Source of the DNA: Legionella brunensis
Lineage (GTDB): Bacteria; Pseudomonadota; Gammaproteobacteria; Legionellales; Legionellaceae
Direction: 5' to 3'
Assembly (NCBI RefSeq): GCF_001467025.1
Contig: NZ_LNXV01000029.1
Location: 1 to 58,217 of the forward strand
DNA: 58,217 nt
Part shown: positions 48,029 to 57,177 of the stretch, piece by piece
How the letters are laid out: the number at the start of each line of letters is the position of its first letter
How positions within the stretch are numbered: the stretch's first letter is position 1
Translations under genes and position numbers: made by a program
Notes under the pieces: model-generated
Told to the model about the DNA's origin: nothing
The model's database searches: none
The model's input: the letters and a program-made list of their open reading frames with translations, nothing else

Positions 48029-51000
48029 ATGTTTACGCGATTAATTGCCTGGTCTTTACATAATCGCCCTTTGATTTTGGCGTTAACGATTATCCTTTGC
48101 TTACTGGGTGGCTATACCTTAAAACAAATGCCCGTGGATGTTTTTCCTGAATTTGCTCCACCACAAGTGGTGGTACAAACCCAAGCGCCTGGTATGGCCA
48201 CCCAAGATGTGGAAACTTTGGTGACCTATCCCTTAGAAAGTGCCATCAATGGAACGCCAGGAGTAGCCAGTGTTCGCTCAAAAACCTCCGTCGGACTATC
48301 GACGATTACTGTGGTATTTGATGATAAAACGGATATCTATCGCAATCGCCAATTGGTTAATGAACGGATTCAACAAGTAATAAACCGTCTTCCTCCAGGT
48401 GTCTCGTCACCAGTGATATTGCCCGTCACCTCGGCAGTGGGGTGGCTACTTAAATATGCGCTTATTAGTCGAACTGCAAGCCCTGAAACATTACGTACAC
48501 TTTCAGACTGGACCATCCGTCCGCGCCTTTTGGCTCTTGGTGGCGTCGCTTCCGTGGTGTCTCTAGGTGGGGAAGTGAAGCAATATCAGGTACGACTTGA
48601 CCCTAAGCGCATGCTGGCCTATGGCATCACGGTTGAAGAAGTGCGCCAAGCGTTAGCGACAGGAAATCAAAACGTGCCTGGTGCTTTTGTTCATCAGGCA
48701 GGTACTGAATTCGTTGTGAGCACCATTGGGCGTATTAAGACGCTGGAAGACATTAAAAAAACACTCATTGTGGTTCGTAATGGAGTACCCATCACCATTA
48801 ACAACGTAGCCACTGTCGCTTTTGGTGGTGAAATCAAACGAGGGGATGGGGCTTATAATGCAGAAAACGCGGTCATTGGTACCGTTTCTAAAATCTTCGG
48901 TGCCGATACGGTAACCACGACTCAGAAAGTGGAACACGCTTTAGCCGATATCAAAAAATCTTTGCCAGCGGGTGTTGAGTTAATCACCGATGTGTTTCGT
49001 CAAGCCAATTTCATTGAATCAGCCATTCACAATTTGACCAAAGCCCTTATTGAAGGGGGCATCATTGTGATTGCTATATTGTTTCTCTTTTTAATGAACT
49101 GGCGAGCTTCCTTCATTACCTTTCTCTCCATGCCGGTTTCTTTTATTGTGGGTATTCTAGTACTTCACTATTTTGGTTTTGGCATTAACTCTATGACGTT
49201 AGGAGGGATGGCAATTGCTATTGGTGAGGTAGTGGACGATGGTATTATCACAGTTGAAAATGTAGTACATCGACTAAGACTTAATCGATTGGCCAAAAAA
49301 CCTCTACCCGCCATTGAAATTGTTTTTGATGCGGTTTTGGAAATTAGAAGTTCAGTGGTCTATGCGACCATTATTATTAGCTTGGTGTTTTTGCCTATTT
49401 TCTTTTTGTCAGGTATTCCTGAGCGAATTTTTAGCCCTTTAGCGATTGCTTATATCGCCTCAGTATTAGGTTCTCTTGTGGTCTCTATTACTATGGTGCC
49501 AGCTCTTTGTTATCTTCTTTTAGTACGAAAAACGGAAAAACAGCAGGATACTAAAGTAGTGATGCATGCTTTATCGCAAGAAGAACGTTATCATTTGACG
49601 GAAGAAGAAGCGGCCCAACACGCTCAAGCGGAAACTCGTTTTGTGATTTGGTTAAAAAAACATTTTTTAACTGGGTTAAATTGGTCTCTGGCCCATTGTA
49701 AAACAGTCGTGGCCATGGCAATCGGTGCCTTTCTTTTCGCCTTGGCCTTGCTTCCTTTTTTTGGGACTTCGTTCTTACCTGAATTTCATGAGGGTAATTT
49801 TATTATTGTGATGAGCACGTTGCCTGGAACTTCTTTGGATGAGTCCATGCGATTAGGTAAACAGGTCAGTAAAACTTTGCTGAAGTATCCGCAAGTTATC
49901 TCCATTGCCCAACGGGCAGGACGCAGTGAATTGGATGAAGACGCACTACCACCTAATGTTAGTGAGTTTGATGTGCGCTTAAATTTTGACAAAGACAAAA
50001 CCATGTCTCCGGATGAGTTGTTGCAACGCATTCGCGCAGATCTAGCGAACATCCCAGGAGCACTGTTTAACGTAGGGCAATTTATTGCCCATCGCATGGA
50101 TGAGGTGCTATCAGGCGTCAGAGCACAAGTGGCGGTGAAGCTCTTTGGTGATAATCTTGCGACCCTTAACGAACTAGGCCAGTCCGTCGAAGCCATTTTG
50201 AAAACCATTCCAGGAATAGTGGATATTAACAAAGAGCAGCAAATCAATGTACCACAGTTGATCATCAACATTGACCGAGAGAAAGCGGCTCGTTATGGGG
50301 TTAATGTCGGGCAAATTTCTGAGGATGTGCAAGTTCTTCTCAATGGTGTAACAGTATCAAGTATTCTCGAAGGCCAGCGAACGTTCGATTTGTATTTGCG
50401 CATGAATGAAACAGGGCGAGACAGCATTAAAGCCATTCAAAACATGCTCATTGATGCCCATGGAGTGACAAATCAGGAAACCAAAATTCCTTTGCGTGCT
50501 GTGGCTGATATTCGCTTAGAGCCTCAGCCTTTTGCGATTAACCGCGAAAACGTCCAGCGCGTCTTAGTGATTGCCTTTAATGTGCAAGAGAGGGATTTAG
50601 GTAGTGTGATTCAAGAAGTGCAACAACGAGTTAAGGAAAAGGTCACCCTACCGAGCGGTTATTTTATTCAATATGGTGGTCAATTTGAAAGTCAACAACA
50701 AGCCTCACGCGTAATTATTGTGTTTGGTGGGCTTGCTATTTTCATTATGTTGATTCTGCTTCATAAGGCCTTTGGCACGTTCCGTGAAGCACTGCTCGTG
50801 ATGTTCAACTTACCACTGGCTTTGATTGGTGGAGTGGTTTCTTTGTATCTTGCCAGTGGTGACATGAGTGTCGCGGCCATGATTGGTTTTATCACCTTAT
50901 TTGGAATTGCGGCACGTAATGGGATTATTTTAGTGAGTCACTACAATCAATTGCGCATCCAAGGACAAAGCCGTGAACAAGTGGTCATTCAGGGCACCCT

Positions 51001-51244
51001 TGACCGCTTGGTGCCCGTGTTAATGACAGCAGCAACGGCCGCTCTTGGCTTAATCCCTCTGTTGTGGGGTTCTCCTGCTGGGAAGGAGCTTGAGCGTCCT
51101 TTGGCCCAAGTATTGCTAGGAGGATTATTTACCTCAACGTTTTTAAATATGTTTGTAGTACCAACAGTTTATAATGCCATCGAAGCATGGCGTGAGCAGC
51201 ATTTGTATTTAAAGGAAAACCAAAACCCTCAAGGAGAGTCATGA
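48029..51244 (+). CDS. Heavy-metal RND efflux pump, second type
   Basis: A 1071-residue inner-membrane proton-driven pump of the CusA/CzcA family. The TM4 relay reads IGEVVDDGIITVENVVHRL, different from the first pump. The CusA methionine triad is not kept: the positions read IVMSTLPGTS, PNVSEFDVRL and HRMDEVLSGV, so at most one Met is in place. Copper or silver export is therefore less likely than a divalent or other metal, but substrate cannot be fixed from sequence. A charged insert (about residues 495-545) lies between TM6 and TM7. It overlaps the next gene by four bases. Confidence 0.84.
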   Translation: MFTRLIAWSLHNRPLILALTIILCLLGGYTLKQMPVDVFPEFAPPQVVVQTQAPGMATQDVETLVTYPLESAINGTPGVASVRSKTSVGLSTITVVFDDKTDIYRNRQLVNERIQQVINRLPPGVSSPVILPVTSAVGWLLKYALISRTASPETLRTLSDWTIRPRLLALGGVASVVSLGGEVKQYQVRLDPKRMLAYGITVEEVRQALATGNQNVPGAFVHQAGTEFVVSTIGRIKTLEDIKKTLIVVRNGVPITINNVATVAFGGEIKRGDGAYNAENAVIGTVSKIFGADTVTTTQKVEHALADIKKSLPAGVELITDVFRQANFIESAIHNLTKALIEGGIIVIAILFLFLMNWRASFITFLSMPVSFIVGILVLHYFGFGINSMTLGGMAIAIGEVVDDGIITVENVVHRLRLNRLAKKPLPAIEIVFDAVLEIRSSVVYATIIISLVFLPIFFLSGIPERIFSPLAIAYIASVLGSLVVSITMVPALCYLLLVRKTEKQQDTKVVMHALSQEERYHLTEEEAAQHAQAETRFVIWLKKHFLTGLNWSLAHCKTVVAMAIGAFLFALALLPFFGTSFLPEFHEGNFIIVMSTLPGTSLDESMRLGKQVSKTLLKYPQVISIAQRAGRSELDEDALPPNVSEFDVRLNFDKDKTMSPDELLQRIRADLANIPGALFNVGQFIAHRMDEVLSGVRAQVAVKLFGDNLATLNELGQSVEAILKTIPGIVDINKEQQINVPQLIINIDREKAARYGVNVGQISEDVQVLLNGVTVSSILEGQRTFDLYLRMNETGRDSIKAIQNMLIDAHGVTNQETKIPLRAVADIRLEPQPFAINRENVQRVLVIAFNVQERDLGSVIQEVQQRVKEKVTLPSGYFIQYGGQFESQQQASRVIIVFGGLAIFIMLILLHKAFGTFREALLVMFNLPLALIGGVVSLYLASGDMSVAAMIGFITLFGIAARNGIILVSHYNQLRIQGQSREQVVIQGTLDRLVPVLMTAATAALGLIPLLWGSPAGKELERPLAQVLLGGLFTSTFLNMFVVPTVYNAIEAWREQHLYLKENQNPQGES

Positions 51245-51708
51245 TGAGTCGAATAATGGAATGTATTAATAAGAAAGCAGTGGATTTATTTTCTTTGCTG
51301 GTGGTTTTATTGGCTTTATTATCCCCTTTGCATGCCGCAACCAACCCTGATGAGCAGGCTCAATCCATCCCAACCACCATTCCGGCCATTTGGGAGGCAA
51401 TAGATGAACGCACGACAGCAATTAATAAAGCACTTGCCAACAATCAGTTGGATACCATTCATCAGCATGCGTTTGCGATTCGGGACTTAGTCAAAGCACT
51501 ACCTGGTTTAAGTAAAAACTTGTCCGAAGAACAATTAAAAAATCTTCAGCAAAACGTGGGATACACTGAGCAATTGGCAAAGCGTCTTGATAAAACCGGT
51601 GACGCTAACGATAAAGAAGGCACGAAGGTAAACTGGCAAAAATTGCAAAAGGTGCTTGAACAAATTCGCGCCACTTATTCCCTTTCAGGTGCTTCGACTA
51701 CTCCTTGA
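51241..51708 (+). CDS. Small secreted helical protein coupled to the second RND pump
   Basis: A 155-residue exported protein; hydrophobic signal LFSLLVVLLALLSPLHA, then an almost wholly helical chain (AIWEAIDERTTAINKALANN, HQHAFAIRDLVKALPGL). The start overlaps the pump stop (ATGA), so it is translated with the pump. Such proteins are found at the end of some metal RND operons and may be periplasmic metal carriers or chaperones. I do not recognise a named family. Confidence 0.65.
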   Translation: MMSRIMECINKKAVDLFSLLVVLLALLSPLHAATNPDEQAQSIPTTIPAIWEAIDERTTAINKALANNQLDTIHQHAFAIRDLVKALPGLSKNLSEEQLKNLQQNVGYTEQLAKRLDKTGDANDKEGTKVNWQKLQKVLEQIRATYSLSGASTTP

Positions 51709-51920
51709 TTCAGTAGTCAGGCTGTATGATGATGAGATGTGTCTTTTGGCTTTCAGTTGGCATGCTAGGCTATTTGCTTAGACACTGATTCGTTAGAAAT
51801 CAAAAAAGAAGAGTTCAGCTGGAATGATCTAGCCGTTCTACTCATCCCAAACCTCAAGATCGGCTACTTAATAGCTGCCTTGAGGTCCTCTGCCATGGGA
51901 CTCACCATTGCCTAAATGGA

Positions 51921-51976
51921 CATAAAAAATATAATTAGTCGAGTAGCCTCTCGACTAATTACCTCACACTTTTTTA
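51921..51976. terminator. Bidirectional terminator-like hairpin
   Basis: Perfect 11-base-pair stem (AATTAGTCGAG at 51933-51943 with CTCGACTAATT at 51950-51960). On the minus strand a T6 run begins a few bases after the stem; on the plus strand a T-run begins about ten bases after. It would mainly stop minus-strand transcripts and possibly the RND operon. Confidence 0.55.
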
Positions 51977-52160
51977 TGCGCTCCATGAGCATGTACTTTT
52001 AGGTTACTTGCATCAATCATAAGTCATTCATAATCAGACTCGTTAACTAAAATCTCAAGCAAGCGTTCCCATAGCCCTTTACCATGCCAACGACAGAAAC
52101 GTCTTTGAGAGCTTTTCCAATCACCATAATCAGGTGGCAGATCGCTACATCCATGCTATT
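51972..52160 (-). pseudogene. Remnant of an IS5-type transposase
   Basis: Read on the minus strand it gives LPPDYGDWKSSQRRFCRWHG, GLWERLLEILVNESDYE, an in-frame stop, then LMIDASNLKVHAHGA. This is the middle of an IS5-type transposase around the first catalytic Asp. Both ends are gone and there is no terminal repeat. It differs from the transposase at 40607. Confidence 0.8.
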
Positions 52161-52312
52161 AAAATGCACACAAGGTTAACACGTAATCATCGTGTAACGA
52201 ACCATCCAGTTAAAACGAAGAATAGATTTAATCAATGTGACTGAATTTGTTCGGTGGGTTAATAACGTTTTTAAATAAGAACTAAAATAATTAAATTCAA
52301 TTGAACCTATGC

Positions 52313-52594
52313 CTATTTAAACAAATCAGAATGAGAGCCAGTTCTCGATAATCTTAGCAACTGCATACACTCATCCTTAATGACTTTATAAATTAATAGC
52401 CAATCAGGGGTGATGTGACATTCACGATAGCCATGCCAATTTCCAGAAAGGTTATGATCTTGATGCTTTGGGTGCAATGGTTCTTCCCTTTGCAATTGCC
52501 CCACAATCGAATCGATTAGCTTTCTATCCTTCCCCTGCTTCACTATCTTTTTTAAATCGCGCTTAAATTGAGTGGCTAATTCTAATTCAAGCAT
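52313..52594 (-). CDS. yafQ: YafQ-type toxin (mRNA interferase)
   Basis: A 93-residue ribosome-dependent endoribonuclease toxin of the RelE superfamily. All residues known to matter in E. coli YafQ have counterparts: His47, His60, Asp64, Trp65 (CHITPDWLLIY), His88 and Phe92 (GSHSDLF). It should thus be active. It overlaps the end of the antitoxin gene by eight bases, the usual order for such pairs. Confidence 0.87.
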   Translation of the reverse strand: MLELELATQFKRDLKKIVKQGKDRKLIDSIVGQLQREEPLHPKHQDHNLSGNWHGYRECHITPDWLLIYKVIKDECMQLLRLSRTGSHSDLFK

Positions 52595-52847
52595 TATCTA
52601 TAGAATCCCAAACATCCTTCATGGTTTTAAATCGCTCTCCTTTACCTGATTCAAGCTCTTTAATTGCATCAAGTGTCTTCTTGTTCGGTATTTTTACCTC
52701 AAACGGGAGACCATTTTGAAGACAAACTTGACTATAGAACAGTCGAATTGCCTCGGCTGTAGATAAACCTACTTTATGCAATATCGCTTCCGCCTGCATT
52801 TTAAGAGCAGGCTCAATACGAGCATTAATTGTCGCTGCCTTACTCAT
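52587..52847 (-). CDS. dinJ: DinJ/RelB-type antitoxin
   Basis: An 86-residue antitoxin, binding YafQ and repressing its own promoter. It starts MSKAATINARIEPALKMQAE, a ribbon-helix-helix DNA-binding segment, and continues IRLFYSQVCLQNGLPFEVK, the RelB/DinJ signature. GGAGT eight bases before ATG 52847 decides the start over an upstream one at 52895. The upstream region has a short TTGT-TAT-ACAA palindrome (about 52881-52891) that may be the operator. Confidence 0.85.
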   Translation of the reverse strand: MSKAATINARIEPALKMQAEAILHKVGLSTAEAIRLFYSQVCLQNGLPFEVKIPNKKTLDAIKELESGKGERFKTMKDVWDSIDNA

Positions 52848-53149
52848 GTTATTTACTCCAAAATATCTTATAATTAAATTGTATAACAAATGCATTACAT
52901 TTTCAATTCTCTTTGTTTTTTTTCTCTTTGTTTTTTACCTATCACTAGAGTACAGCCTTGTGATAGCAATGACCTCAATGTTCTGCAAAAAATAATTTCT
53001 TATATCACAGCATTTGGCAGATCGTGCTATTTCCATCTCATTAATCATCTTGATCAAATCAGGATTGATGTGAATAAGCGTTCCATTTTTATCGGCAATA
53101 CAGGAACGTCAAGATAATATGTTTCGTATTCGACTTCATTTATAGGTTT

Positions 53150-53389
53150 TTATCCCCGATCTTTCACTATAGCAGCAGGTGATTCAAAGTAACCCTCATG
53201 CCAATATTTAATGACATAATAACTACTGCATAGCATGCTAATCACAGCAATAATAGCGACTAAAGATCCCAGTACTCTTGCCAATTGTACGCCAGCTCCT
53301 TGATTGCGTAGCCCCCAGATAATGAGACTTACACCTAATGAAAAAGCAATTAAGCCCAGCGTCATAGCTGTGTGAAATAGAAACATCAT
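53150..53389 (-). CDS. Small membrane protein at the end of the minus-strand operon
   Basis: A 79-residue protein with two predicted membrane helices (about residues 4-25 and 37-60) and a short charged tail. Its ATG overlaps the methyltransferase-like gene's stop by four bases. No family is recognised; it probably works with the neighbouring membrane proteins. Confidence 0.65.
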   Translation of the reverse strand: MMFLFHTAMTLGLIAFSLGVSLIIWGLRNQGAGVQLARVLGSLVAIIAVISMLCSSYYVIKYWHEGYFESPAAIVKDRG

Positions 53390-54048
53390 GGCAGATCTCC
53401 TTTTCTTTGGCGTTTGTGAAAAAGATGGGGGATAAATGCGGGTGTTTTTGCCGCATAACGTTGATAGGCTTCCCCAAACAACGCTTGCGTTTCTTGTTCT
53501 TCTCGGTGAGCAAGACGTACGTAGACGTAAACAAGGATGGGAAACATGATTAAGGTAATAAGCGTTGGCCATTGCAATAAAAATCCAATCATCACTAGAA
53601 TGAACCCATCGTATTGCGGATGCCGAACGTAGGCATAAAGTCCTGTGGTGGCGAGTTGATTGGTTTTTTGCGCCGCATAAAGGGTACTCCACCCCGAATA
53701 AATGAGGTAAAGACCGCCAAAGATGAATACGTTACTCAAGATATGGAATAAGTCAAAATGCGGATCACCTTTCAGCCCTAATAGCGTATGCAGTAGATGA
53801 CCCGAATCGTGGCCATAGAGGTTAATGCCAGGGTAATGGTTAGAAAGCCATCCGGATAATAAGTAGATGGTTAAAGGAAATCCATACATTTCCGTAAAAT
53901 AAGCGATGACAAAGGCAGAAAAGGCGCCAAGGCTCTTCAAATCGCGTTTGGATTTGAGTTGAGTAAAACTGAGGGCAAAGAGAATAAAAATGGCTGAGTT
54001 AACCATCACTAAAAGCCAAAGACCATAAGCATTAGAATGTTCCATCAT
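53386..54048 (-). CDS. Isoprenylcysteine carboxyl methyltransferase-like membrane protein
   Basis: A 220-residue membrane protein with about five helices. The C-terminal part has TTGLYAYVRHPQYDGFILV and a later REEQETQALFGEAYQRYAAK, the pattern of the ICMT/phospholipid methyltransferase superfamily (RHP-x-Y and the E-x-x-L-x-x-x-F-G-x-x-Y motif). Substrate is unknown in bacteria; lipid or cysteine methylation is possible. It is overlapped by four bases at both ends. Related genes often lie in copper-resistance clusters together with DUF2933 genes. Confidence 0.78.
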   Translation of the reverse strand: MMEHSNAYGLWLLVMVNSAIFILFALSFTQLKSKRDLKSLGAFSAFVIAYFTEMYGFPLTIYLLSGWLSNHYPGINLYGHDSGHLLHTLLGLKGDPHFDLFHILSNVFIFGGLYLIYSGWSTLYAAQKTNQLATTGLYAYVRHPQYDGFILVMIGFLLQWPTLITLIMFPILVYVYVRLAHREEQETQALFGEAYQRYAAKTPAFIPHLFHKRQRKGDLP

Positions 54049-54332
54049 CTATCCTTTTCATTCGAATCCAGGTTGTTATCTTTTTTATCATGTTGCGTTT
54101 TGTGATTGCTATGTCCCCCATGCCCACCATGAAAAAGATGCATTAAAGGGCATAATAAAAACAACAGTATCCACCAGGGAAAAGCCGCCAAAAAACCGAT
54201 CACATGGGCTTTGTGTTCTGTGAAAAGGTAATAACCGATAATCACGAAAATGAGAATTAGGATAAATCCACGCGCAGAAGGAAACCCGGATTTTTTGGTC
54301 TGTTGGTGTTGGTCATGTTCTGTGTTCATCAT
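54045..54332 (-). CDS. DUF2933-type membrane protein with His-rich tail
   Basis: A 95-residue protein. The N-terminus is polar and His-containing (NTEHDQHQQTKK), two membrane helices follow (about 24-42 and 48-65), then LCPLMHLFHGGHGGHSNHKT, a His-rich segment typical of DUF2933 proteins and likely to bind metal. Both ends overlap neighbours by four bases, so it is part of the four-gene operon. Confidence 0.75.
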   Translation of the reverse strand: MMNTEHDQHQQTKKSGFPSARGFILILIFVIIGYYLFTEHKAHVIGFLAAFPWWILLFLLCPLMHLFHGGHGGHSNHKTQHDKKDNNLDSNEKDR

Positions 54333-56077
54333 CCTTTATCCTTGTTATCTCCACCAAAAAGGGATTCAAATAAGTGTTCCATGAGGTTATTTCGCACATT
54401 CCTCACTGCCTCCAATGACGAGCGAACCATCTCACAAAACAGCTGTTCGTTGTTTTTAAATAAATTAGTACCTTCTAGCCTCTGACGATTCGCTTCGACT
54501 GCTTTTGCTACCAATAAAATGAGCCGCATGGTTGGATTTATTTTTTCAGAAAAGACATAGCGGCTCAGACGCATGGGATGCGTTTTCTCTAGCCAGAATG
54601 TCAGGAGAGGATTACTGATTGCCTGAATCCAAGGTTGACAAAGAGCGCGATAATATGTGTCGTTTGCCTCAGACAGTTTGCGCACCCTCTCGAAGGGTTC
54701 GATGGGATTGCTGGAACACAGTTCTGCGAGATCACGTTCTTTAAAGTAAACCTCATATTGCTCCTTGCTACAATCTGGATTGCCTGTTGGGTTGGTGATT
54801 ATCATTTCATATAAACCGGGTGGTAACTTCTCAATGGCCGCGCAATGTTCCAAAATGGCGCGGTGTTCAAAGCGAACTACTTTGGCTGAAACGAAAATGC
54901 CTAAATGACCGATGGTAGGATGCAAAAGATAAATAATGCGTTGCTTGGCTTTTTTTAAATCATTTGTCGTTGGATAGATTCTTCTTAACCAATGCAGGGC
55001 TTGATAAGGTGGTGTAATTTCATCCCCTTGCGAAGCAAAAATCACAATAGGGTTATGGATGCGCTTTAAATCATAAACACAATCATGATGAATAGCAATT
55101 TCACCTCGCTCTAGTTTATTACCAATAAAAAGATTCTCAACCGTTGCTGTTATTTCCTCTGTGCTGAAGTGATAAAATCCATTCCACCAATGTTCAAAAT
55201 CTAAAAAGCGCTCGCGCTCCGTGTCAACTGCATCAAAGAGATGGTGGTATTTATCCCAAATGGCGGTAGTGGGGTTTAACAGTTCAAAATTTTGTACAAG
55301 CCATGCCCCATCAAGGATTCCATCGTTCAAATCAGTAATGAAACGAGTAAGCCACACACCGCCTAAAAGCCCGCCGAGCAATTGCATGGGATTTACTTCT
55401 TCTTCGCCACTGGACCAATAAGAAATGGGAGAGCCATTCATCACGAGTGGGCCCACCAAGCCTGCGCAATCAGAAGCCAGTAACGCCAACATCCAACCCG
55501 CCTGGCAATTGCCATAAAGAATGGGTGGTTGGTCTTGATGCCAGGTTTTCACTTGTGCAACAAATTGCTTCATTGTTGCCAATACATCAGCCAATGTTTG
55601 ATGCGGGATGGGTTGAGGGTAGAACATGACAAAATAAACGGCATGACCCCGATGTAGCGCAATTCCTATTTCAGAATCCCGTTTCATTCCACCAATCCCT
55701 GGCCCATGACCTGCCCTTGGGTCAACAATAATGACTGGCGGCTTATTGGGGTCGAAACACTGTTCAAAACACACATCATCAATTTCAAGAATTTTAAGTA
55801 GCGCATAATTCGTTTTGGGTTCCAAGGTTCTGCCATCCAGCACCAGCTCATACCTAAAGCACAGAGGTGGTGGCATCCCTTGTTGTTCATGTTCCATCAT
55901 GTCATTGGCCCGCTGACGAAGTGTGTCGAAAAATAGGACACTTCGCTGCCAATAATCAATGTGATAATGAAACAAATCATTCCAAAGTGGGTAAGATTGA
56001 GAAAATACCTCGGTCAATGAGGACTTTTGTTCTTTGGGGATAGCGTCTTTCGCTCGCTTTAAATTATGTTCGTCCAT
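54329..56077 (-). CDS. DUF3141 protein (PHA synthase-like alpha/beta hydrolase)
   Basis: A 582-residue protein related to polyhydroxyalkanoate synthases. After a helical N-terminus (DEHNLKRAKDAIPKEQKSSL) come VIIVDPRAGHGPGIGGMK, HAVYFVMFYPQP and the nucleophile-elbow-like LYGNCQAGWM, whose Cys occupies the place of the synthase cysteine, and later VIFASQGDEITPP and LHPTIGHLGIFV holding candidate Asp and His. The ATG at 56077 follows a weak ribosome site; upstream frame to 56236 lacks protein character. It heads the minus-strand operon and faces phaC across two tiny lipoprotein genes. Confidence 0.82.
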   Translation of the reverse strand: MDEHNLKRAKDAIPKEQKSSLTEVFSQSYPLWNDLFHYHIDYWQRSVLFFDTLRQRANDMMEHEQQGMPPPLCFRYELVLDGRTLEPKTNYALLKILEIDDVCFEQCFDPNKPPVIIVDPRAGHGPGIGGMKRDSEIGIALHRGHAVYFVMFYPQPIPHQTLADVLATMKQFVAQVKTWHQDQPPILYGNCQAGWMLALLASDCAGLVGPLVMNGSPISYWSSGEEEVNPMQLLGGLLGGVWLTRFITDLNDGILDGAWLVQNFELLNPTTAIWDKYHHLFDAVDTERERFLDFEHWWNGFYHFSTEEITATVENLFIGNKLERGEIAIHHDCVYDLKRIHNPIVIFASQGDEITPPYQALHWLRRIYPTTNDLKKAKQRIIYLLHPTIGHLGIFVSAKVVRFEHRAILEHCAAIEKLPPGLYEMIITNPTGNPDCSKEQYEVYFKERDLAELCSSNPIEPFERVRKLSEANDTYYRALCQPWIQAISNPLLTFWLEKTHPMRLSRYVFSEKINPTMRLILLVAKAVEANRQRLEGTNLFKNNEQLFCEMVRSSLEAVRNVRNNLMEHLFESLFGGDNKDKG

Positions 56078-56287
56078 GAAAATACCGTCTCGTTTGCCGC
56101 AACAATTAATATATAGCTTAGCACAAAGAACACTTAAACGACTTAGAAAACAATGAGGAGTGGTTACTCGACACCATTGGACTTCAATGCCCTTATCGCA
56201 CAAAATTGCTAAAAAGAAATAAAGGACATTCATCACTAATAGAAATTCTTGTTTAAAATAAATAACCTTAATTTTAGGGAGGCAAAA

Positions 56288-56473
56288 ATGGCTAGGTTAA
56301 CCAGGTTAGAAAAAATTACTTTTTTAGTGATAATTTTTACCTTTTTTGTTTGCGCGTGTACTTCTGCGACAACGACAACCAATGAGTCTAAAAGTAATGA
56401 TAATAAGAATAGCGACAAACACAGTAAAGCATCTGTTGGGCGCGTTTGGGTTGCTCATCCTAGAAGGCACTAA
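56288..56473 (+). CDS. Tiny lipoprotein, Asn/Lys-rich
   Basis: A 61-residue lipoprotein precursor with AGGGAGG six bases before its ATG. The signal TFLVIIFTFFVCAC ends in a lipobox, the mature chain is about 35 residues (SATTTTNESKSNDNKNSDKH and onward) and ends VWVAHPRRH. It belongs by layout to the group of tiny lipoproteins in this window, although its tail is basic rather than Gly-rich. Confidence 0.7.
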   Translation: MARLTRLEKITFLVIIFTFFVCACTSATTTTNESKSNDNKNSDKHSKASVGRVWVAHPRRH

Positions 56474-56545
56474 TATTTTTTCACCTCCTGAGCAACTCAA
56501 TTTGCAGAAGAATAGGCTTTGAAAGGCATCGAAAAGCCATTAAGC

Positions 56546-56707
56546 TTAATGCCAACCAATCCCTCCAGTATTGTGCCCTTCATAGGTATGAGAAACAGTA
56601 TGTGAATTAGTGGCTTTTGTTGATGAAGCACACGAGGTAAACAGAAGGGTTGAGCTTAATAATATCACTACCCCAATAACTACTTTAAATAGTCTGATAG
56701 GTTGCAT
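56546..56707 (-). CDS. Tiny lipoprotein with EGHNTGGIGWH tail
   Basis: A 53-residue lipoprotein precursor; AAGGAG seven bases before the ATG. The signal VVIGVVILLSSTLLFTSC ends in a lipobox (Cys26), and the mature chain of 28 residues has several His and ends YEGHNTGGIGWH. It converges with the gene at 56288. It is similar in length and tail style to the lipoprotein before copA. Confidence 0.72.
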   Translation of the reverse strand: MQPIRLFKVVIGVVILLSSTLLFTSCASSTKATNSHTVSHTYEGHNTGGIGWH

Positions 56708-57177
56708 AGCAATGCTCCTTGCAATGAAATAAGGCGATTATTGAATCAATATAAAAACAACCTGTATCATTAGATAACTTATTATTATAATAGCACTATT
56801 AAAAACACGCGCTGCCAATCATTGTCACTTTTTGAAAAAGAGATGAGCGTACTCTAGGTATTGAGTCAATGCTCCTGAAATGAAAAATGACTAATATAAC
56901 GTGTTGTACAGCATGTTATGCCACACCCCTAGAATCATCGAATAATTAATAAAAGGAGCATTTATCTTTATGTGTACGCCCGAAAGGTTTTGTCACAATA
57001 AATTAGATTTAATATAATTTTGAATTAATCAGTTCAACAGATATTGAACACCATAAACCACCTTTTTGGTAATAAAATGGCGTTAGAACTCTTTGAAAAT
57101 GGAATGACAGGTTAAATTTTATGCTATGATTTACTATATTTTATTGATTCTATAGCTTAATACCAGGGATATCGGTG
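56708..57177. other. Intergenic region upstream of phaC
   Basis: About 470 AT-rich bases without a supported gene. The only structure seen is an imperfect 24-base palindrome (56896-56919). Confidence 0.5.
56896..56919. promoter_or_regulatory. Imperfect 24-base palindrome, possible operator
   Basis: ATAACGTGTTGT and ACAGCATGTTAT are reverse complements at 10 of 12 positions around a central GTAC. It lies about 260 bases before phaC and 190 bases upstream of the lipoprotein gene on the other strand, so it could serve either. No binding protein is known to me. Confidence 0.3.

Larger units (their letters stand above)
51709..52312. other. Gene-poor stretch between RND operon and toxin-antitoxin pair
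   Basis: About 600 bases holding a hairpin (51933-51960) and a transposase remnant (51972-52160). A short frame at 51727 (20 residues, signal-like) has no support. The rest shows nothing I can interpret. Confidence 0.5.

Noticed and set aside
51890-51935. Possible third relic of the cytochrome gene end (TGCC and GGACATAAAA similarity)
   Set aside because: The match is short and not extended upstream; could be chance.
52890-53117. 75-residue plus-strand frame after the antitoxin
   Set aside because: Low-complexity start in AT-rich DNA, no ribosome site, no recognisable protein; the minus strand also shows an unsupported open stretch here.
53390-53692. Upstream extension of the 79-residue membrane protein frame
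   Set aside because: Runs antisense-free but out of frame through the methyltransferase-like gene; the ATG at 53389 with a four-base overlap is the natural start.
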